Made by a program: the position numbers and the translations under genes | Source of the DNA: Streptomyces sp. SCSIO 30461 | GTDB lineage: Bacteria > Actinomycetota > Actinomycetes > Streptomycetales > Streptomycetaceae | Reading direction: 5' to 3' | Assembly (NCBI RefSeq): GCF_037023745.1 | Contig: NZ_CP146101.1 | Span: forward strand, 6,402,001 to 6,466,000 | DNA: 64,000 nucleotides | Shown: piece by piece, positions 44,878 through 56,557 of the stretch | Layout of the letters: the number at the start of each line of letters is the position of its first letter | How positions within the stretch are numbered: position 1 is the first letter of the stretch | Notes under the pieces: model-generated | What the model saw: the letters and a program-made list of their open reading frames with translations, nothing else | Told to the model about the DNA's origin: nothing | Database searches by the model: none

Positions 44878-44985
44878 CTCTTGGGGCGCCGCGGCCGTCG
44901 ATGGGTCGGTGAGGGTGAGGGTTGAGCCACCGACGGCCCCGGAGTTCTCAGCGGTCGGCAGTCGCCGCCCGGTCGGCGACTGCCG

Positions 44986-47694
<2,709 letters not shown>

Positions 47695-47947
47695 GGGTCT
47701 CGACTCCTCGAGGACTCGGTGGCTGCCCTGACGGCGAGGAACATACCCAGATCGAAGGTGTTTGGGTACGTGCACTTCTCCGTCATCAGGGCTTAACCAC
47801 CCGTCCGCCAGCAGATCACAGGTTACCGACTGGTAGGTGGCCCGACCGCGACCCTTTCACCCCTCGAAGAGCGCTTGACCGAAAGCGGAGACTATCCGCT
47901 CAGACGAGCGCCAAGGAAGGCAGTTGAGTTCAACCCTTGAACATAAA
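47695..47947. other. Presumed ppdK promoter region
   Basis: About 250 bases with no gene. TACCCA and TGGGTA flank 13 bases at 47742-47766 on the minus strand, close to the likely -10 region of ppdK. No further signal can be assigned. Confidence 0.35.
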
Positions 47948-47972
47948 AAGGGTGGCACTGAGTGCCACCCTT
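47948..47972 (-). terminator. Rho-independent terminator after dusB
   Basis: AAGGGTGGCACT (47948-47959) pairs with AGTGCCACCCTT (47961-47972). On the minus strand the stem is followed by TTTTTATG, an A/T-rich tail rare in this genome. It lies 125 bases past the dusB stop. Confidence 0.85.
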
Positions 47973-48097
47973 CTAAAGGTGCAGCCATTGCGACACCGCT
48001 CATTTGAGCGGCACCCCGATCAGAGGTGGCGAGGATCACGCCGCGATGAATGGCTTGATCCCGCCATCCGGACGTCGATCCGGACGGTCCGGCCAGC

Positions 48098-49234
48098 TCA
48101 GCCGCCCGAGGTGTCCAACTCCGCATCCTCACTCACACCCGCGCAGTCGTACGGGTCCTTCAGCCAGCCGTCCGGCAGTACGACCCGATTGTTCCCCGAT
48201 GTCCGCCCGCGTGGGCCATCCGCGCCGACCGGCCATGGCTGGTCCAGGTCCAGCGCGCTCAGCTGAGCACGCAGTTCGTCCAGCGACGAAGTCACCGCGA
48301 GCCTCTTGCGCATCTCGGAACCCACCGCGAAGCCCTTGAGATACCAGGCGACATGCTTTCGGAAGTCGATGACCCCGCGCGCCTCGTCACCGATCCACTC
48401 CCCCAGCAGCCGGGCATGCCGCACCATGACCTCCGCGACCTCACGCAGCGCCGGCCGCGCGTACGGCCCCGTCCCCTCGAAGGCCGCCACCAGATCCCCG
48501 AACAGCCACGGCCGACCGAGGCAGCCACGCCCCACGACCACACCGTCGCAGCCGGTCTCGCGCATCATCCGCAGGGCGTCGTCAGCCGACCAGATGTCAC
48601 CGTTGCCGAGTACCGGGACCTCCGGAACGTGCTCCTTGAGCCGGGCGATGGCATCCCAGTCGGCGGTGCCGCCGTAGTGCTGCGCCGCCGTGCGCCCGTG
48701 CAGGGCGATGGCCGTGACGCCCTCGTCGACGGCGATGCGCCCCGCGTCGAGGTAGGTGATGTGGTCGTCGTCGATGCCCTTGCGCATCTTCATGGTCACC
48801 GGCAGGTCCCCGGCGTTGCCGACCGCCTCGTTCAGGATCGCCCGCAGCAGGTTCCGCTTGTACGGGAGCGCCGAGCCGCCCCCCTTGCGGGTCACCTTGG
48901 GGACGGGGCAGCCGAAGTTCAGGTCGATGTGGTCGGCCAGGTCCTCGTCCACGATCATGCGCACGGCCTTGCCGACGGTGACCGGGTCCACTCCGTAGAG
49001 CTGGATCGAGCGCGGGGTCTCGGTCCTGTCGAAGTGGATGAGCTGCATCGTCTTCTCGTTGCGCTCGACCAGGGCCCGCGTGGTGATCATCTCGCTCACG
49101 AACAGCCCCTTGCCACCGCTGAACTCGCGGCAGAGCGTGCGGAAGGGGGCGTTGGTGATGCCCGCCATGGGGGCGAGCACGACCGGGGGCTGCACAGCGT
49201 GCGGCCCGATCGAGAGCTGGGGAAGCGTTGCCAT
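48098..49234 (-). CDS. dusB: tRNA-dihydrouridine synthase
   Basis: 378 residues, FMN enzyme reducing uridine in tRNA D-loops. PVVLAPMAGITNAPFRTLCR at the N-terminus, QLYGVDPVTVGKA, DLNFGCPVPKVTRKGGGSAL with the catalytic Cys, and GNGDIWSADDALRMMRETGC. The C-terminal tRNA-binding region is HVAWYLKGFAVGSEMRKRLA. ATG 49234 gives the usual N-terminus; a GTG at 49252 adds six residues. Neither has a strong ribosome site, so a leaderless message is possible. Confidence 0.95.
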   Translation of the reverse strand: MATLPQLSIGPHAVQPPVVLAPMAGITNAPFRTLCREFSGGKGLFVSEMITTRALVERNEKTMQLIHFDRTETPRSIQLYGVDPVTVGKAVRMIVDEDLADHIDLNFGCPVPKVTRKGGGSALPYKRNLLRAILNEAVGNAGDLPVTMKMRKGIDDDHITYLDAGRIAVDEGVTAIALHGRTAAQHYGGTADWDAIARLKEHVPEVPVLGNGDIWSADDALRMMRETGCDGVVVGRGCLGRPWLFGDLVAAFEGTGPYARPALREVAEVMVRHARLLGEWIGDEARGVIDFRKHVAWYLKGFAVGSEMRKRLAVTSSLDELRAQLSALDLDQPWPVGADGPRGRTSGNNRVVLPDGWLKDPYDCAGVSEDAELDTSGG

Positions 49235-49286
49235 TCGCCCATTGTCACCCACCGCAAGGTTTGTTAGTTAGGCGTACTATGCACTT

Positions 49287-50741
49287 ATGCCCGTGTCGAC
49301 GTCCGCCCCGGGCCCTCGGCGGCGGCTGCTCATCCTGGCGATCTGCTGCATGAGCCTGCTGATCGTCAGCCTGGACGCCACCGTCCTCAATGTCGCCCTG
49401 CCCTCGATCCGCCACGATCTGGGCGCGAGCGTGACCGGCCTCCAGTGGATCATCGACGCCTACACCCTGGTACTCGCGTCCCTGCTGGTGCTCGCGGGCT
49501 CCACCGCCGACCGGATCGGCCGCCGCAAGGTCTTCCTGGCCGGGCTCGTGCTCTTCACCCTGGGCTCCGCCTTGTGCTCACTCGCGCCCGACCTTCCGCT
49601 GCTCGTGGTCTTCCGCATGGTGCAGGCGGTGGGCGGCTCGATGCTCAACCCGGTCGCGATGTCGATCATCACCAACACGTTCACCGACCCACGGGAGCGC
49701 GCCCGCGCCATCGGCGCCTGGGGCTCGGTGGTCGGGATCTCGATGGCCGCGGGCCCGATCGTCGGCGGCCTGCTGGTCGAAATCGTCGGCTGGCGCTCCA
49801 TCTTCTGGCTCAACATCCCCGTCGGCCTCACCGCGCTCGTCCTGACCTGGCGCTACGTCCCCGAGTCCCGCGCCACCAAGCCCCGCAGACCCGATCCGGT
49901 CGGCCAGCTCCTCGTGATCGCGCTCCTCGGTTCGGTCACATACGCGATCATCGAGGCGCCCAGCAAGGGAATCGCCGTCCTCCCGCTGGCGGGCGTCGCC
50001 GCCGCCGCCCTGGCCGGACTGCTGATCTACGAGCCCCGGCGCGAGGAACCCCTCATCGACCTGCGCTTCTTCCGCTCGGCCCCGTTCAGCGGCGCGACGG
50101 TCATCGCGGTCAGCGCCTTCGCCGCGCTGAGCGGCTTCCTGTTCCTCAACACCCTGTACCTCCAGGGCGTGCGCGGCCTTTCCCCGCTCGACGCCGGGCT
50201 GTACATGCTCCCCATGGCCGGACTCACCTTCCTGTGCGCCCCGGTCTCCGGCCGCCTGGTCGGTTCCCGCGGTCCACGCCTCCCGCTGATCGTGGCCGGC
50301 ACGACGATGGCGGCGAGCGGCCTGCTCTTCGCCGCCTTCGACGCGGAGTCGAGCACACCGCTGCTCTTCAGCGCCTATGTGCTGTTCGGTCTCGGCTTCG
50401 GCACGGTCAACGCGCCCATCACCAACACCGCGGTCTCCGGTATGCCCCGCGACCAGGCGGGTGTGGCGGCGGCCATCGCCTCCACCAGCCGCCAGACCGG
50501 CTCGACCCTCGGCGTCGCGGTCATCGGCTCGGTCCTTGCCGCCGGCACCAGCGCGGCGGCCCCGGCGTCGACCTTCCTGGCGGCCGGCCGCCCGGCCTGG
50601 TGGATCATCGCGGCCTGCGGTCTCTCGGTCCTCGTGGTGGGCGCGGCGACCAGCGGGCGATGGGCCCAGGAGACCGCCAGGCGGACGGCGCAGCGGCTGG
50701 AGCGCACGGGGGCGCGGGTGGCGGCGCGCAGCGGGTCGTAG
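49287..50741 (+). CDS. MFS drug exporter, DHA2 (14-helix) type
   Basis: 484 residues with about 14 predicted membrane helices. LLIVSLDATVLNVALPSIRH is motif D1-like in helix 1. The loop 2-3 motif A is LAGSTADRIGRRKVFLAG. Motif C is GSVVGISMAAGPIVGGLL, typical of antiporters. TAG-rich DNA just before the ATG (TTAGTtaggcgtACTA) forms a small inverted repeat and there is no ribosome site, so the message may be leaderless and repressor-controlled. The gene diverges from dusB with only 52 bases between. Substrate unknown. Confidence 0.9.
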   Translation: MPVSTSAPGPRRRLLILAICCMSLLIVSLDATVLNVALPSIRHDLGASVTGLQWIIDAYTLVLASLLVLAGSTADRIGRRKVFLAGLVLFTLGSALCSLAPDLPLLVVFRMVQAVGGSMLNPVAMSIITNTFTDPRERARAIGAWGSVVGISMAAGPIVGGLLVEIVGWRSIFWLNIPVGLTALVLTWRYVPESRATKPRRPDPVGQLLVIALLGSVTYAIIEAPSKGIAVLPLAGVAAAALAGLLIYEPRREEPLIDLRFFRSAPFSGATVIAVSAFAALSGFLFLNTLYLQGVRGLSPLDAGLYMLPMAGLTFLCAPVSGRLVGSRGPRLPLIVAGTTMAASGLLFAAFDAESSTPLLFSAYVLFGLGFGTVNAPITNTAVSGMPRDQAGVAAAIASTSRQTGSTLGVAVIGSVLAAGTSAAAPASTFLAAGRPAWWIIAACGLSVLVVGAATSGRWAQETARRTAQRLERTGARVAARSGS

Positions 50742-50761
50742 CCGCCCCGGGTGCTGTCCAT

Positions 50762-50937
50762 TTGCCGGTGTACCTCCTGATCGGCTTCCAGGAAGCGACC
50801 GCCTCGGTGCTCTGGAGCCGTGGGCGAAGAGCTGTCTCTTCCGTCTCACGGTCCCGTTCGGCGACGAGCTGGAGATCCCCGACCCGTTCGGCTGTGAGCC
50901 GGACACCTCAGGGTTCACGATCCCGGGGGACGGCTGA
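50762..50937 (+). pseudogene. 3' remnant of a Uma2-family gene
   Basis: Two short pieces in different frames look like the C-terminal third of a Uma2 (DUF820) nuclease-like protein: VYLLIGFQEATASV, like the strand PVYLLID-E-TVTVY, and FRLTVPFGDELEIPDPFGCE PDTSGF (split), like the closing VPFG-PLELPEPFGF-LDT strand. They run with a frame change between them, no N-terminal half and no start. Uma2 genes are common in Streptomyces, so this is probably a decayed copy. Confidence 0.65.
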
Positions 50938-50997
50938 CGCGGAAAACCAGCGGGCCCGGACCGCCTGAGGCGTTCCGGGCCCATGTGGTGTCGGGCG

Positions 50998-51183
50998 TCA
51001 GCTCTGCTGACCTTCCTGCTTCCCCTGTGTGCGCTCACGCATCTTGCGCAGCAGCTGCTGCTTCTGGTCGTCGGCGGACTTCTGTCCGCTCGTGCGGGCC
51101 GGACCGCTTCCGTGCTGGTCGGCGCGGGACAGCTTCTTCCGCTGTCCGCCCACGCCGAGAAGATTGTTGCGGCTCTTGGCCAC
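50998..51183 (-). CDS. DUF6243-like small basic protein
   Basis: 61 residues from GTG 51183 (GGAGA 6 nt upstream): AKSRNNLLGVGGQRKKLSRA then an Ala/Gly/Gln/Lys-rich tail QKSADDQKQQLLRKMRERTQ. It matches a conserved Streptomyces small basic protein of unknown function (DUF6243). No membrane helix. Confidence 0.8.
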   Translation of the reverse strand: MAKSRNNLLGVGGQRKKLSRADQHGSGPARTSGQKSADDQKQQLLRKMRERTQGKQEGQQS

Positions 51184-51354
51184 GGGGCTCTCCTGTCCTG
51201 GTGAGAAGGGGGTTCCTCGCGGGTGCGGGTGCGTTGTCGGTGTACCCCGCGGGCGGGGTCACTCCACCCGCCGCGCTCTCACTCGTAGATCTGCTGGAAA
51301 GAAGAAGACATGCCGTGACCGTACCCGGTCACCGGGGACGAGGACATCCGGTTT

Positions 51355-51552
51355 TCAGGGGGCGATCCTCGCCTGGTGCGCCTCCAGCAGATGCTCCTCC
51401 GCCTTCAGCCACGGCAGGAACTGCGCGTTCCTGCGCCAGCCGCAGGTCCCGCAGGTCAGCGCGCGCTGGATGCCGGACCTCCTGACGTGTACGACATGTT
51501 CGCGGCCGTGCTGGTCCCATCTGCTGACCTTGCTGCTGGTCGTGGACGGCAT
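51355..51552 (-). CDS. Small zinc-finger-like protein
   Basis: 65 residues from ATG 51552 (GGAGG 7 nt upstream): PSTTSSKVSRWDQHGREHVV HV, then ALTCGTCGWRRNAQFLPWLK AEEHLLEAH. A Cys-x2-Cys pair and two His residues make a plausible zinc site. Longer upstream frame lacks support. It is downstream of glyS beyond a terminator. Role unknown. Confidence 0.7.
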   Translation of the reverse strand: MPSTTSSKVSRWDQHGREHVVHVRRSGIQRALTCGTCGWRRNAQFLPWLKAEEHLLEAHQARIAP

Positions 51553-51589
51553 CGGGCCCCTCCCGGTTGCGAGTCCGCCCAGTGTGCAT

Positions 51590-51629
51590 GACAAAGGCCG
51601 ACCGGGCACCAGCCCGGTCGGCCTTTGTC
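51590..51629 (-). terminator. Perfect 17-bp hairpin after glyS
   Basis: GACAAAGGCCGACCGGG (51590-51606) pairs exactly with CCCGGTCGGCCTTTGTC (51613-51629), 6-base loop. It begins about 20 bases past the glyS stop on the minus strand; the stem ends in CTTTGTC. Confidence 0.85.
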
Positions 51630-51648
51630 TCAAGCAGCGCGCTGAGCG

Positions 51649-53031
51649 TTACGCGCCGATGAGGCGCGTCGCCAGGTACCCCTGGATCTGGTCCAGGGAC
51701 ACCCGCTCCTGCTTCATCGAGTCGCGCTCGCGCACAGTCACCGCGTTGTCGTCCAGGGTGTCGAAGTCGACGGTCACACAGAACGGCGTACCGATCTCGT
51801 CCTGGCGGCGGTAGCGGCGACCGATCGCGCCCGCGTCGTCGAACTCGATGTTCCAGTTCTGGCGCAGGTCCGCGGCGAGACCCTTCGCCTTCGGGGAGAG
51901 CTGCGGATTGCGGGAGAGCGGCAGGACGGCGACCTTCACCGGGGCCAGGCGGTGGTCGAGGCGCAACACGGTGCGCTTCTCCATGACGCCCTTGGCGTTG
52001 GGAGCCTCGTCCTCGTTGTAGGCGTCGAGCAGGAACGCCAGCATCGTCCGGCCGACACCGGCGGCCGGCTCGATGACATACGGCATCCAGCGTTCCTGGG
52101 CCTCCTGGTCGTAGTACGACAGGTCGGTGCCGGACGCCTTGGAGTGGGCCGTGAGGTCGTAGTCGGTGCGGTTGGCGACACCTTCGAGCTCGCCCCACTC
52201 ACTGCCGCCGAACTGGAAGCGGTACTCGATGTCGGCGGTGCGCTTGGAATAGTGGGAGAGCTTCTCCTTGGGGTGCTCGTACCAGCGCATGTTCTCCTCA
52301 CGGAGGCCAAGGCCCGTGTACCAGTTCCAGCGCTGCTCCATCCAGTACTCGTGCCACTGCTCGTCCTCGCCCGGCTTGACGAAGAACTCCATCTCCATCT
52401 GCTCGAACTCACGGGTGCGGAAGATGAAGTTGCCCGGCGTGATCTCGTTGCGGAACGACTTGCCGACCTGGGCGATACCGAACGGCGGCTTGCGGCGCGA
52501 GCTCTGCTGGACCTGGGCGAAGTTGGTGAAGATGCCCTGTGCGGTCTCGGGCCGCAGATAGGCGACGGAGCCCGAGTCCTGGGTGGGGCCGAGGTGGGTG
52601 GAGAGCAGGCCGGAGAACTGCTTGGGCTCGGTGAACTGGCCCTTGTTGCCGCAGTTGGGGCAGTTGATGTCGGCCAGGCCGTTCGCCGGGGCGTGGCCGT
52701 GCTTCTCCTCGTACCCCTCCTCCAGGTGGTCGGCGCGGTAGCGCTTGTGGCAGGAGGTGCACTCGGTGAGCGGGTCGGTGAAGGTGGCGACGTGGCCGGA
52801 TGCCTCCCAGACCTCGGTCGCCAGGATCACCGACGAGTCGATACCGACGACGTCCTCGCGCGAGGTGACCATGTAGCGCCACCACTGGCGCTTGATGTTC
52901 TCCTTGAGCTCGGTACCCAGCGGTCCGTAGTCCCAGGCGGCACGCTGCCCGCCGTAGATCTCGCTGCACGGGTAGACAAAGCCACGGCGCTTGCTCAGGT
53001 TGACGATCGTGTCGATCTTGTCGGCGGCCAC
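51649..53031 (-). CDS. glyS: Glycyl-tRNA synthetase (class II, dimeric type)
   Basis: 460 residues, the alpha2 type. N-terminal [20 protein letters not shown], a zinc-like [16 protein letters not shown] and CPNCGNKG. The class II motif 2 region is [24 protein letters not shown], and motif 3 is the [10 protein letters not shown] near residue 330. The C-terminal anticodon-binding domain is [20 protein letters not shown]. It charges tRNA-Gly in translation. I saw no T-box leader upstream, as is usual in Streptomyces. Confidence 0.97.
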   Translation of the reverse strand: MAADKIDTIVNLSKRRGFVYPCSEIYGGQRAAWDYGPLGTELKENIKRQWWRYMVTSREDVVGIDSSVILATEVWEASGHVATFTDPLTECTSCHKRYRADHLEEGYEEKHGHAPANGLADINCPNCGNKGQFTEPKQFSGLLSTHLGPTQDSGSVAYLRPETAQGIFTNFAQVQQSSRRKPPFGIAQVGKSFRNEITPGNFIFRTREFEQMEMEFFVKPGEDEQWHEYWMEQRWNWYTGLGLREENMRWYEHPKEKLSHYSKRTADIEYRFQFGGSEWGELEGVANRTDYDLTAHSKASGTDLSYYDQEAQERWMPYVIEPAAGVGRTMLAFLLDAYNEDEAPNAKGVMEKRTVLRLDHRLAPVKVAVLPLSRNPQLSPKAKGLAADLRQNWNIEFDDAGAIGRRYRRQDEIGTPFCVTVDFDTLDDNAVTVRERDSMKQERVSLDQIQGYLATRLIGA

Positions 53032-53183
53032 GGTGCTCTCTTCATTACGACGACGGGTGGGACGACTGGCTGGGGCGGCGCGGGGCGCCCGGCCGGTGTG
53101 ACGAGTGGCGAGTGCCTCAGATTACCGGCGGCCTCACCCCTTGGATCAAATCGGTGCAGGACCTGAGCAGTTCTCCCCCCTTG

Positions 53184-53221
53184 TTGACAATCGTTTCCAC
53201 TTTTGTTGAAAATGACTGTCA
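53184..53221 (+). promoter_or_regulatory. Two Zur-like boxes over the znuACB promoter
   Basis: TGACAATCGTTTCCA (53185-53199) and TGAAAATGACTGTCA (53207-53221) match the Streptomyces Zur box TGAAAATGATTTTCA at 11 and 12 of 15 positions. TTGACA at 53184-53189 and GAAAAT at 53208-53213 (18-bp spacer) could be -35 and -10; transcription would then begin at or next to the ATG at 53221, a leaderless start. Zinc-bound Zur would cover the promoter. Confidence 0.75.
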
Positions 53222-54204
53222 TGAACGTACGTCGCCGCCTCATATCCACCACTGCCGTCGCGGGAGCGACCACCCTGTCGCTCGTCACCCTGTCCGCCTG
53301 CACGGGGACCTCCGACACCGGTGGCAAGAACGGCGACGACAAGCTTGCGGTGGTGGCGTCCTTCTACCCCATGCAGTATCTCGCCGAGCAGATCGGCGGG
53401 GAACACGTGGCGGTGACCACGCTCACCAAGCCCGGCGTGGAGCCGCACGACCTCGATCTGAAGCCCAGGCAGGTCTCCGAGCTGCGCCAGGCCGGCTACA
53501 TCCTCTATCTCAAGGGCGTCCAGCCCGCCGTGGACGACGCCGTAGCCCAGGCGGGCGTCGAGCACACCGTCGACGCGGGCACCCTGACCGAGCTGGAGGC
53601 GCACGGCACCGCGACCGGCGGCGACGACCACGGTCACGGGGAAGGAGAAGGGGGCGGGGGCGGTGGTCACGACGAGCACGGCGGCCAGGACCCGCACGTG
53701 TGGCTGGACCCGGTGAAGTACGCGGAGATCGCCCGCGGCGTGGGCAAGTCCCTGGAGAAGGCCGACCCCTCCCACGCCACCGCCTACGCCAAGAACACCG
53801 ACGCGCTGCTGGCCAAGCTCAACGCCCTGAACACCAGCTTCACGGCCGGGCTGAAGAACACGGACACCCGGACGTTCATCACCACCCACGCAGCCTTCGG
53901 CTACCTCGCCGAGCGCTACCGGCTCGAACAGCAGGGCATCGCTGGGCTCGACCCCGAGTCGGAGCCCAGCCCCGCCCGCATCAGGGAGCTCCAGAGAGTC
54001 GCGAAGCAGGACAAGGTGACGACGGTGTTCTTCGAGACGCTGGCCAGCGACCGGACCGCGAAGACCCTGGCAGGGGACACCGGGCTGAAGACGGACGTAC
54101 TGGACCCGCTGGAGGGGATCACGGACCGCTCCAAGGGCGACGACTACATCGCCGTCATGGAGTCCAACCTCACCGCGCTGCGCAAGGCACTCGGCGCACG
54201 GTGA
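53221..54204 (+). CDS. znuA: Zinc ABC transporter substrate-binding lipoprotein
   Basis: About 327 residues. Lipobox VTLSAC at residues 22-27 with Cys27. Motifs of cluster A-I metal-binding proteins: VVASFYPMQYLAEQIGGEHV, VEPHDLDLKPRQ with a metal His, a His/Asp/Gly-rich loop (GDDHGHGEGEGGGGGGHDEH), DPHVWLDPVKYAEIA, ITTHAAFGYLA and ETLASDRTAKTLA. The acidic His loop is typical of zinc over manganese. ATG 53221 is chosen because it follows the promoter directly. It delivers zinc to ZnuB. Confidence 0.93.
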   Translation: MNVRRRLISTTAVAGATTLSLVTLSACTGTSDTGGKNGDDKLAVVASFYPMQYLAEQIGGEHVAVTTLTKPGVEPHDLDLKPRQVSELRQAGYILYLKGVQPAVDDAVAQAGVEHTVDAGTLTELEAHGTATGGDDHGHGEGEGGGGGGHDEHGGQDPHVWLDPVKYAEIARGVGKSLEKADPSHATAYAKNTDALLAKLNALNTSFTAGLKNTDTRTFITTHAAFGYLAERYRLEQQGIAGLDPESEPSPARIRELQRVAKQDKVTTVFFETLASDRTAKTLAGDTGLKTDVLDPLEGITDRSKGDDYIAVMESNLTALRKALGAR

Positions 54205-54235
54205 CAGCGGTGACAGCGGTGACAGCGGTGACAGA
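54200..54235 (+). repeat. Four 9-bp tandem repeats between znuA and znuC
   Basis: GGTGACAGC is repeated at 54200, 54209 and 54218, with GGTGACAGA at 54227. The first copy contains the znuA stop. The repeats are in the znuC frame (VTAVTAVTAV) and contain several GTG codons. Confidence 0.85.
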
Positions 54236-54263
54236 CCGGACACGATCATCGGAGGCGCAGGGC

Positions 54264-55040
54264 ATGGACACACAGGAGCCCCTGGAACCCGTCATATCCG
54301 TCCGCGATGCCTGGGCCACCCTCGGCTCGCGCCCCGTGCTGCGCGGTATCGACCTCACCGTGCGCCGTGGCGAGGTCGTCGCGCTGCTCGGCGCCAACGG
54401 CTCGGGAAAGTCGACGGCCGTACGGTCCGTGATCGGGCAGGTGCCGCTCACCGACGGCTCGGTCTCCCTCTTCGGCACGGAGCTGCGCCGCTTCCGCGAC
54501 TGGCAGCGGGTGGGCTACGTCCCCCAGCGCACCACCGCGACCAGCGGCGTCCCGGCGACCGTCCGCGAGGTGGTGTCCTCCGGCCGGCTTTCCCGTACGA
54601 AGCTGAGGTGGCCGTCCAAGGCCGACCGCGCCGCCGTCGAGCGCGCGATCAAGCTGGTCGGGCTCGCCGACCGGGCCAAGGACGCCGTGGGCGCTTTGTC
54701 CGGTGGCCAGCACCAGCGGGTGCTCATCGCCCGTGCGCTCGCGGCCGACCCCGAACTACTGATCATGGACGAGCCGATGGCCGGTGTGGACCTGGCCAGC
54801 CAGGAGATCCTGGCCGGAACCCTGCGCGAGCAGGTCGCGGCAGGGACGACCGTACTGCTCGTACTACATGAGCTCGGCCCGCTGGAGCCGCTGATCGACC
54901 GGGCCGTGGTGCTGCGCGACGGCTGCGTGGTCCACGACGGCCCACCGCCCGAGGCGGTCGGCCAGCACGCGTTGCCCGGCCATGACCACGTACATCCGCA
55001 CGCGGCCGACGAGCCGCTCCGCACGGGACTGCTGACCTGA
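54264..55040 (+). CDS. znuC: Zinc ABC transporter ATPase
   Basis: 258 residues. Walker A GANGSGKST, Q-loop YVPQRT, signature LSGGQHQRV, Walker B LLIMDEPMAGVDL, and the switch His in LLVLHELGP. The C-terminus is His-rich (GQHALPGHDHVHPHAADEPL), perhaps a zinc-sensing tail. ATG 54264 follows GGAGG by 8 nt; upstream GTGs in the tandem repeat are possible but lack a ribosome site. It powers ZnuB. Confidence 0.93.
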   Translation: MDTQEPLEPVISVRDAWATLGSRPVLRGIDLTVRRGEVVALLGANGSGKSTAVRSVIGQVPLTDGSVSLFGTELRRFRDWQRVGYVPQRTTATSGVPATVREVVSSGRLSRTKLRWPSKADRAAVERAIKLVGLADRAKDAVGALSGGQHQRVLIARALAADPELLIMDEPMAGVDLASQEILAGTLREQVAAGTTVLLVLHELGPLEPLIDRAVVLRDGCVVHDGPPPEAVGQHALPGHDHVHPHAADEPLRTGLLT

Positions 55041-55041
55041 C

Positions 55042-55941
55042 ATGGAATTCCTCCAGGACCCCTTCATGCAGCGGGCGCTGCTCGCCGCCGTGCTGGTCGG
55101 TGTGATCGCTCCCGCGGTCGGCATCCATCTGGTGCAGCGCCGCCAGGCGCTGATGGGCGACGGCATCGGGCATGTCGCCCTGACCGGCGTGGGGCTCGGC
55201 TTCCTGCTGTCCACCAACCCGGTGTGGATGGCGACCGTCGTCGCGGTCATCGGCTCGGTCGCGATGGAACTGATCAGGGCGTACGGGCGCACCCGCGGCG
55301 ACATCGCGCTCGCCATGCTGTTCTACGGCGGTATGGCGGGCGGCGTGATGCTGATGAATCTCAGCGACACCGGCTCGAACGCCAACCTCACCTCGTATCT
55401 CTTCGGCTCACTGTCCACCGTCTCCGATGAGGACCTGACGGCGATCTGCCTGCTCGCGGCCTTCGTGCTGCTGGTGACGGTGGGACTGCGGCGGCAGCTG
55501 TTCGCGATCAGCCAGGACGAGGAGTTCGCCCGGGTCACCGGGCTGCCGGTACGAGCGCTCAATCTGCTGGTCGCGGTCACCGCGGCGGTCACCGTCACCG
55601 TGGCGATGCGGGTGGTCGGGCTGCTGCTGGTGAGCGCACTGATGGTGGTGCCGGTGGCGGCGGCGCAGCAGATCACCCGGTCGTTCAAGCTGACCTTCGC
55701 GGTGTCCGTGGCGATCGGCACCGCCGTGACACTGGCGGGTACGGTCACCACTTACTACCAGGACGTCCCGCCTGGTGCGACGATCGTGTTGCTGGCCATC
55801 GGAGTCTTCGTGCTGCTGACCGCGCTGGCGGCGCCGTTGGCGCGACGGCGGGCGCGGGCCGCCGGAGCGTCCGGGGGCCAGGCGCGGTGCGACGCGGCGG
55901 CCGAGATCGGCCACCGCCCGGCCGATGACGTCAGCGTCTGA
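55042..55941 (+). CDS. znuB: Zinc ABC transporter permease
   Basis: 299 residues with about 8 membrane helices. ABC-3 family pattern: MQRALLAAVLVGVIAPAVGI, LVQRRQALMGDGIGHVALTG, NLTSYLFGSLSTVSDEDL, and the coupling-helix region ARVTGLPVRALNLLVAVTAA. It starts 1 nt after the znuC stop. The final 30 residues are a hydrophilic tail. Confidence 0.92.
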   Translation: MEFLQDPFMQRALLAAVLVGVIAPAVGIHLVQRRQALMGDGIGHVALTGVGLGFLLSTNPVWMATVVAVIGSVAMELIRAYGRTRGDIALAMLFYGGMAGGVMLMNLSDTGSNANLTSYLFGSLSTVSDEDLTAICLLAAFVLLVTVGLRRQLFAISQDEEFARVTGLPVRALNLLVAVTAAVTVTVAMRVVGLLLVSALMVVPVAAAQQITRSFKLTFAVSVAIGTAVTLAGTVTTYYQDVPPGATIVLLAIGVFVLLTALAAPLARRRARAAGASGGQARCDAAAEIGHRPADDVSV

Positions 55942-55998
55942 ACTCCGGCCTGGCAGAATGGCCCGTCCGAGGAGCGGGCGGATCGAAGGAGGCACCCT

Positions 55999-56424
55999 GT
56001 GGCGACGGCTGGACCCCCCGTACGCGGCAGGTCGACCCGGCAGCGGGCCGCGGTGGCGGCGGCGCTCGACGAGGTCGAGGAATTCCGCAGTGCGCAGGAG
56101 CTGCACGACATGCTCAGGCACCGCGGCGACTCGGTGGGGCTGACCACGGTCTACCGGACGCTCCAGTCCCTCGCCGAGGCCGGTGAGGTGGATGTGCTGC
56201 GCACCACCGAGGGCGAGGCGGTCTACCGGCGGTGCGCCTCCGGTGAGCACCACCACCATCTGGTGTGCCGGGTGTGCGGCAAGGCGGTGGAGGTCGAGGG
56301 CCCGGCCGTCGAGCAGTGGGCGGAGACGATCGCGGCGCAGCACGGATACGTCAACGTCGCGCACACGGTGGAGATCTTCGGCACCTGCGCGGAGTGCGCC
56401 AAGTCCGAGGCCGACCGCTCCTGA
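55999..56424 (+). CDS. zur: Zinc uptake regulator Zur (Fur family)
   Basis: 141 residues. The winged helix is TRQRAAVAAALDEVEEFRSA QELHDML followed by VGLTTVYRTLQSLAEAGEVD. The metal-binding part has a GEHHHHLVCRVCGKAVEVEG block and a C-terminal GTCAEC, giving the two CxxC pairs of the structural zinc site. GTG start with GAAGGAGG upstream. Adjacent to znuACB and its Zur boxes, it should repress them when zinc is enough. Confidence 0.95.
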   Translation: MATAGPPVRGRSTRQRAAVAAALDEVEEFRSAQELHDMLRHRGDSVGLTTVYRTLQSLAEAGEVDVLRTTEGEAVYRRCASGEHHHHLVCRVCGKAVEVEGPAVEQWAETIAAQHGYVNVAHTVEIFGTCAECAKSEADRS

Positions 56425-56557
56425 GGCGCGCCCGCCGGGACCGTGGCCCTATCGGCCATGCGCTCGGCCCCGCGCTCAACGCCCCGGCCCGGCACGCCGC
56501 GTGACCGCACTGCCGGGCGAACGCGCCCGGTTGTGCGGTGATCCGGAGTCCCTCCAC

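Larger units (their letters stand above)
44183..44985. other. Long gap upstream of the ArsR-type gene
   Basis: About 800 bases without a supportable gene. It holds a run of GAGTC repeats (44584-44730), a 20-bp palindrome and the ppdK terminator, listed separately. Confidence 0.55.

Noticed and set aside
53032..53110. Possible T-box leader before glyS
   Set aside because: No specifier hairpin or T-box core sequence; too short.
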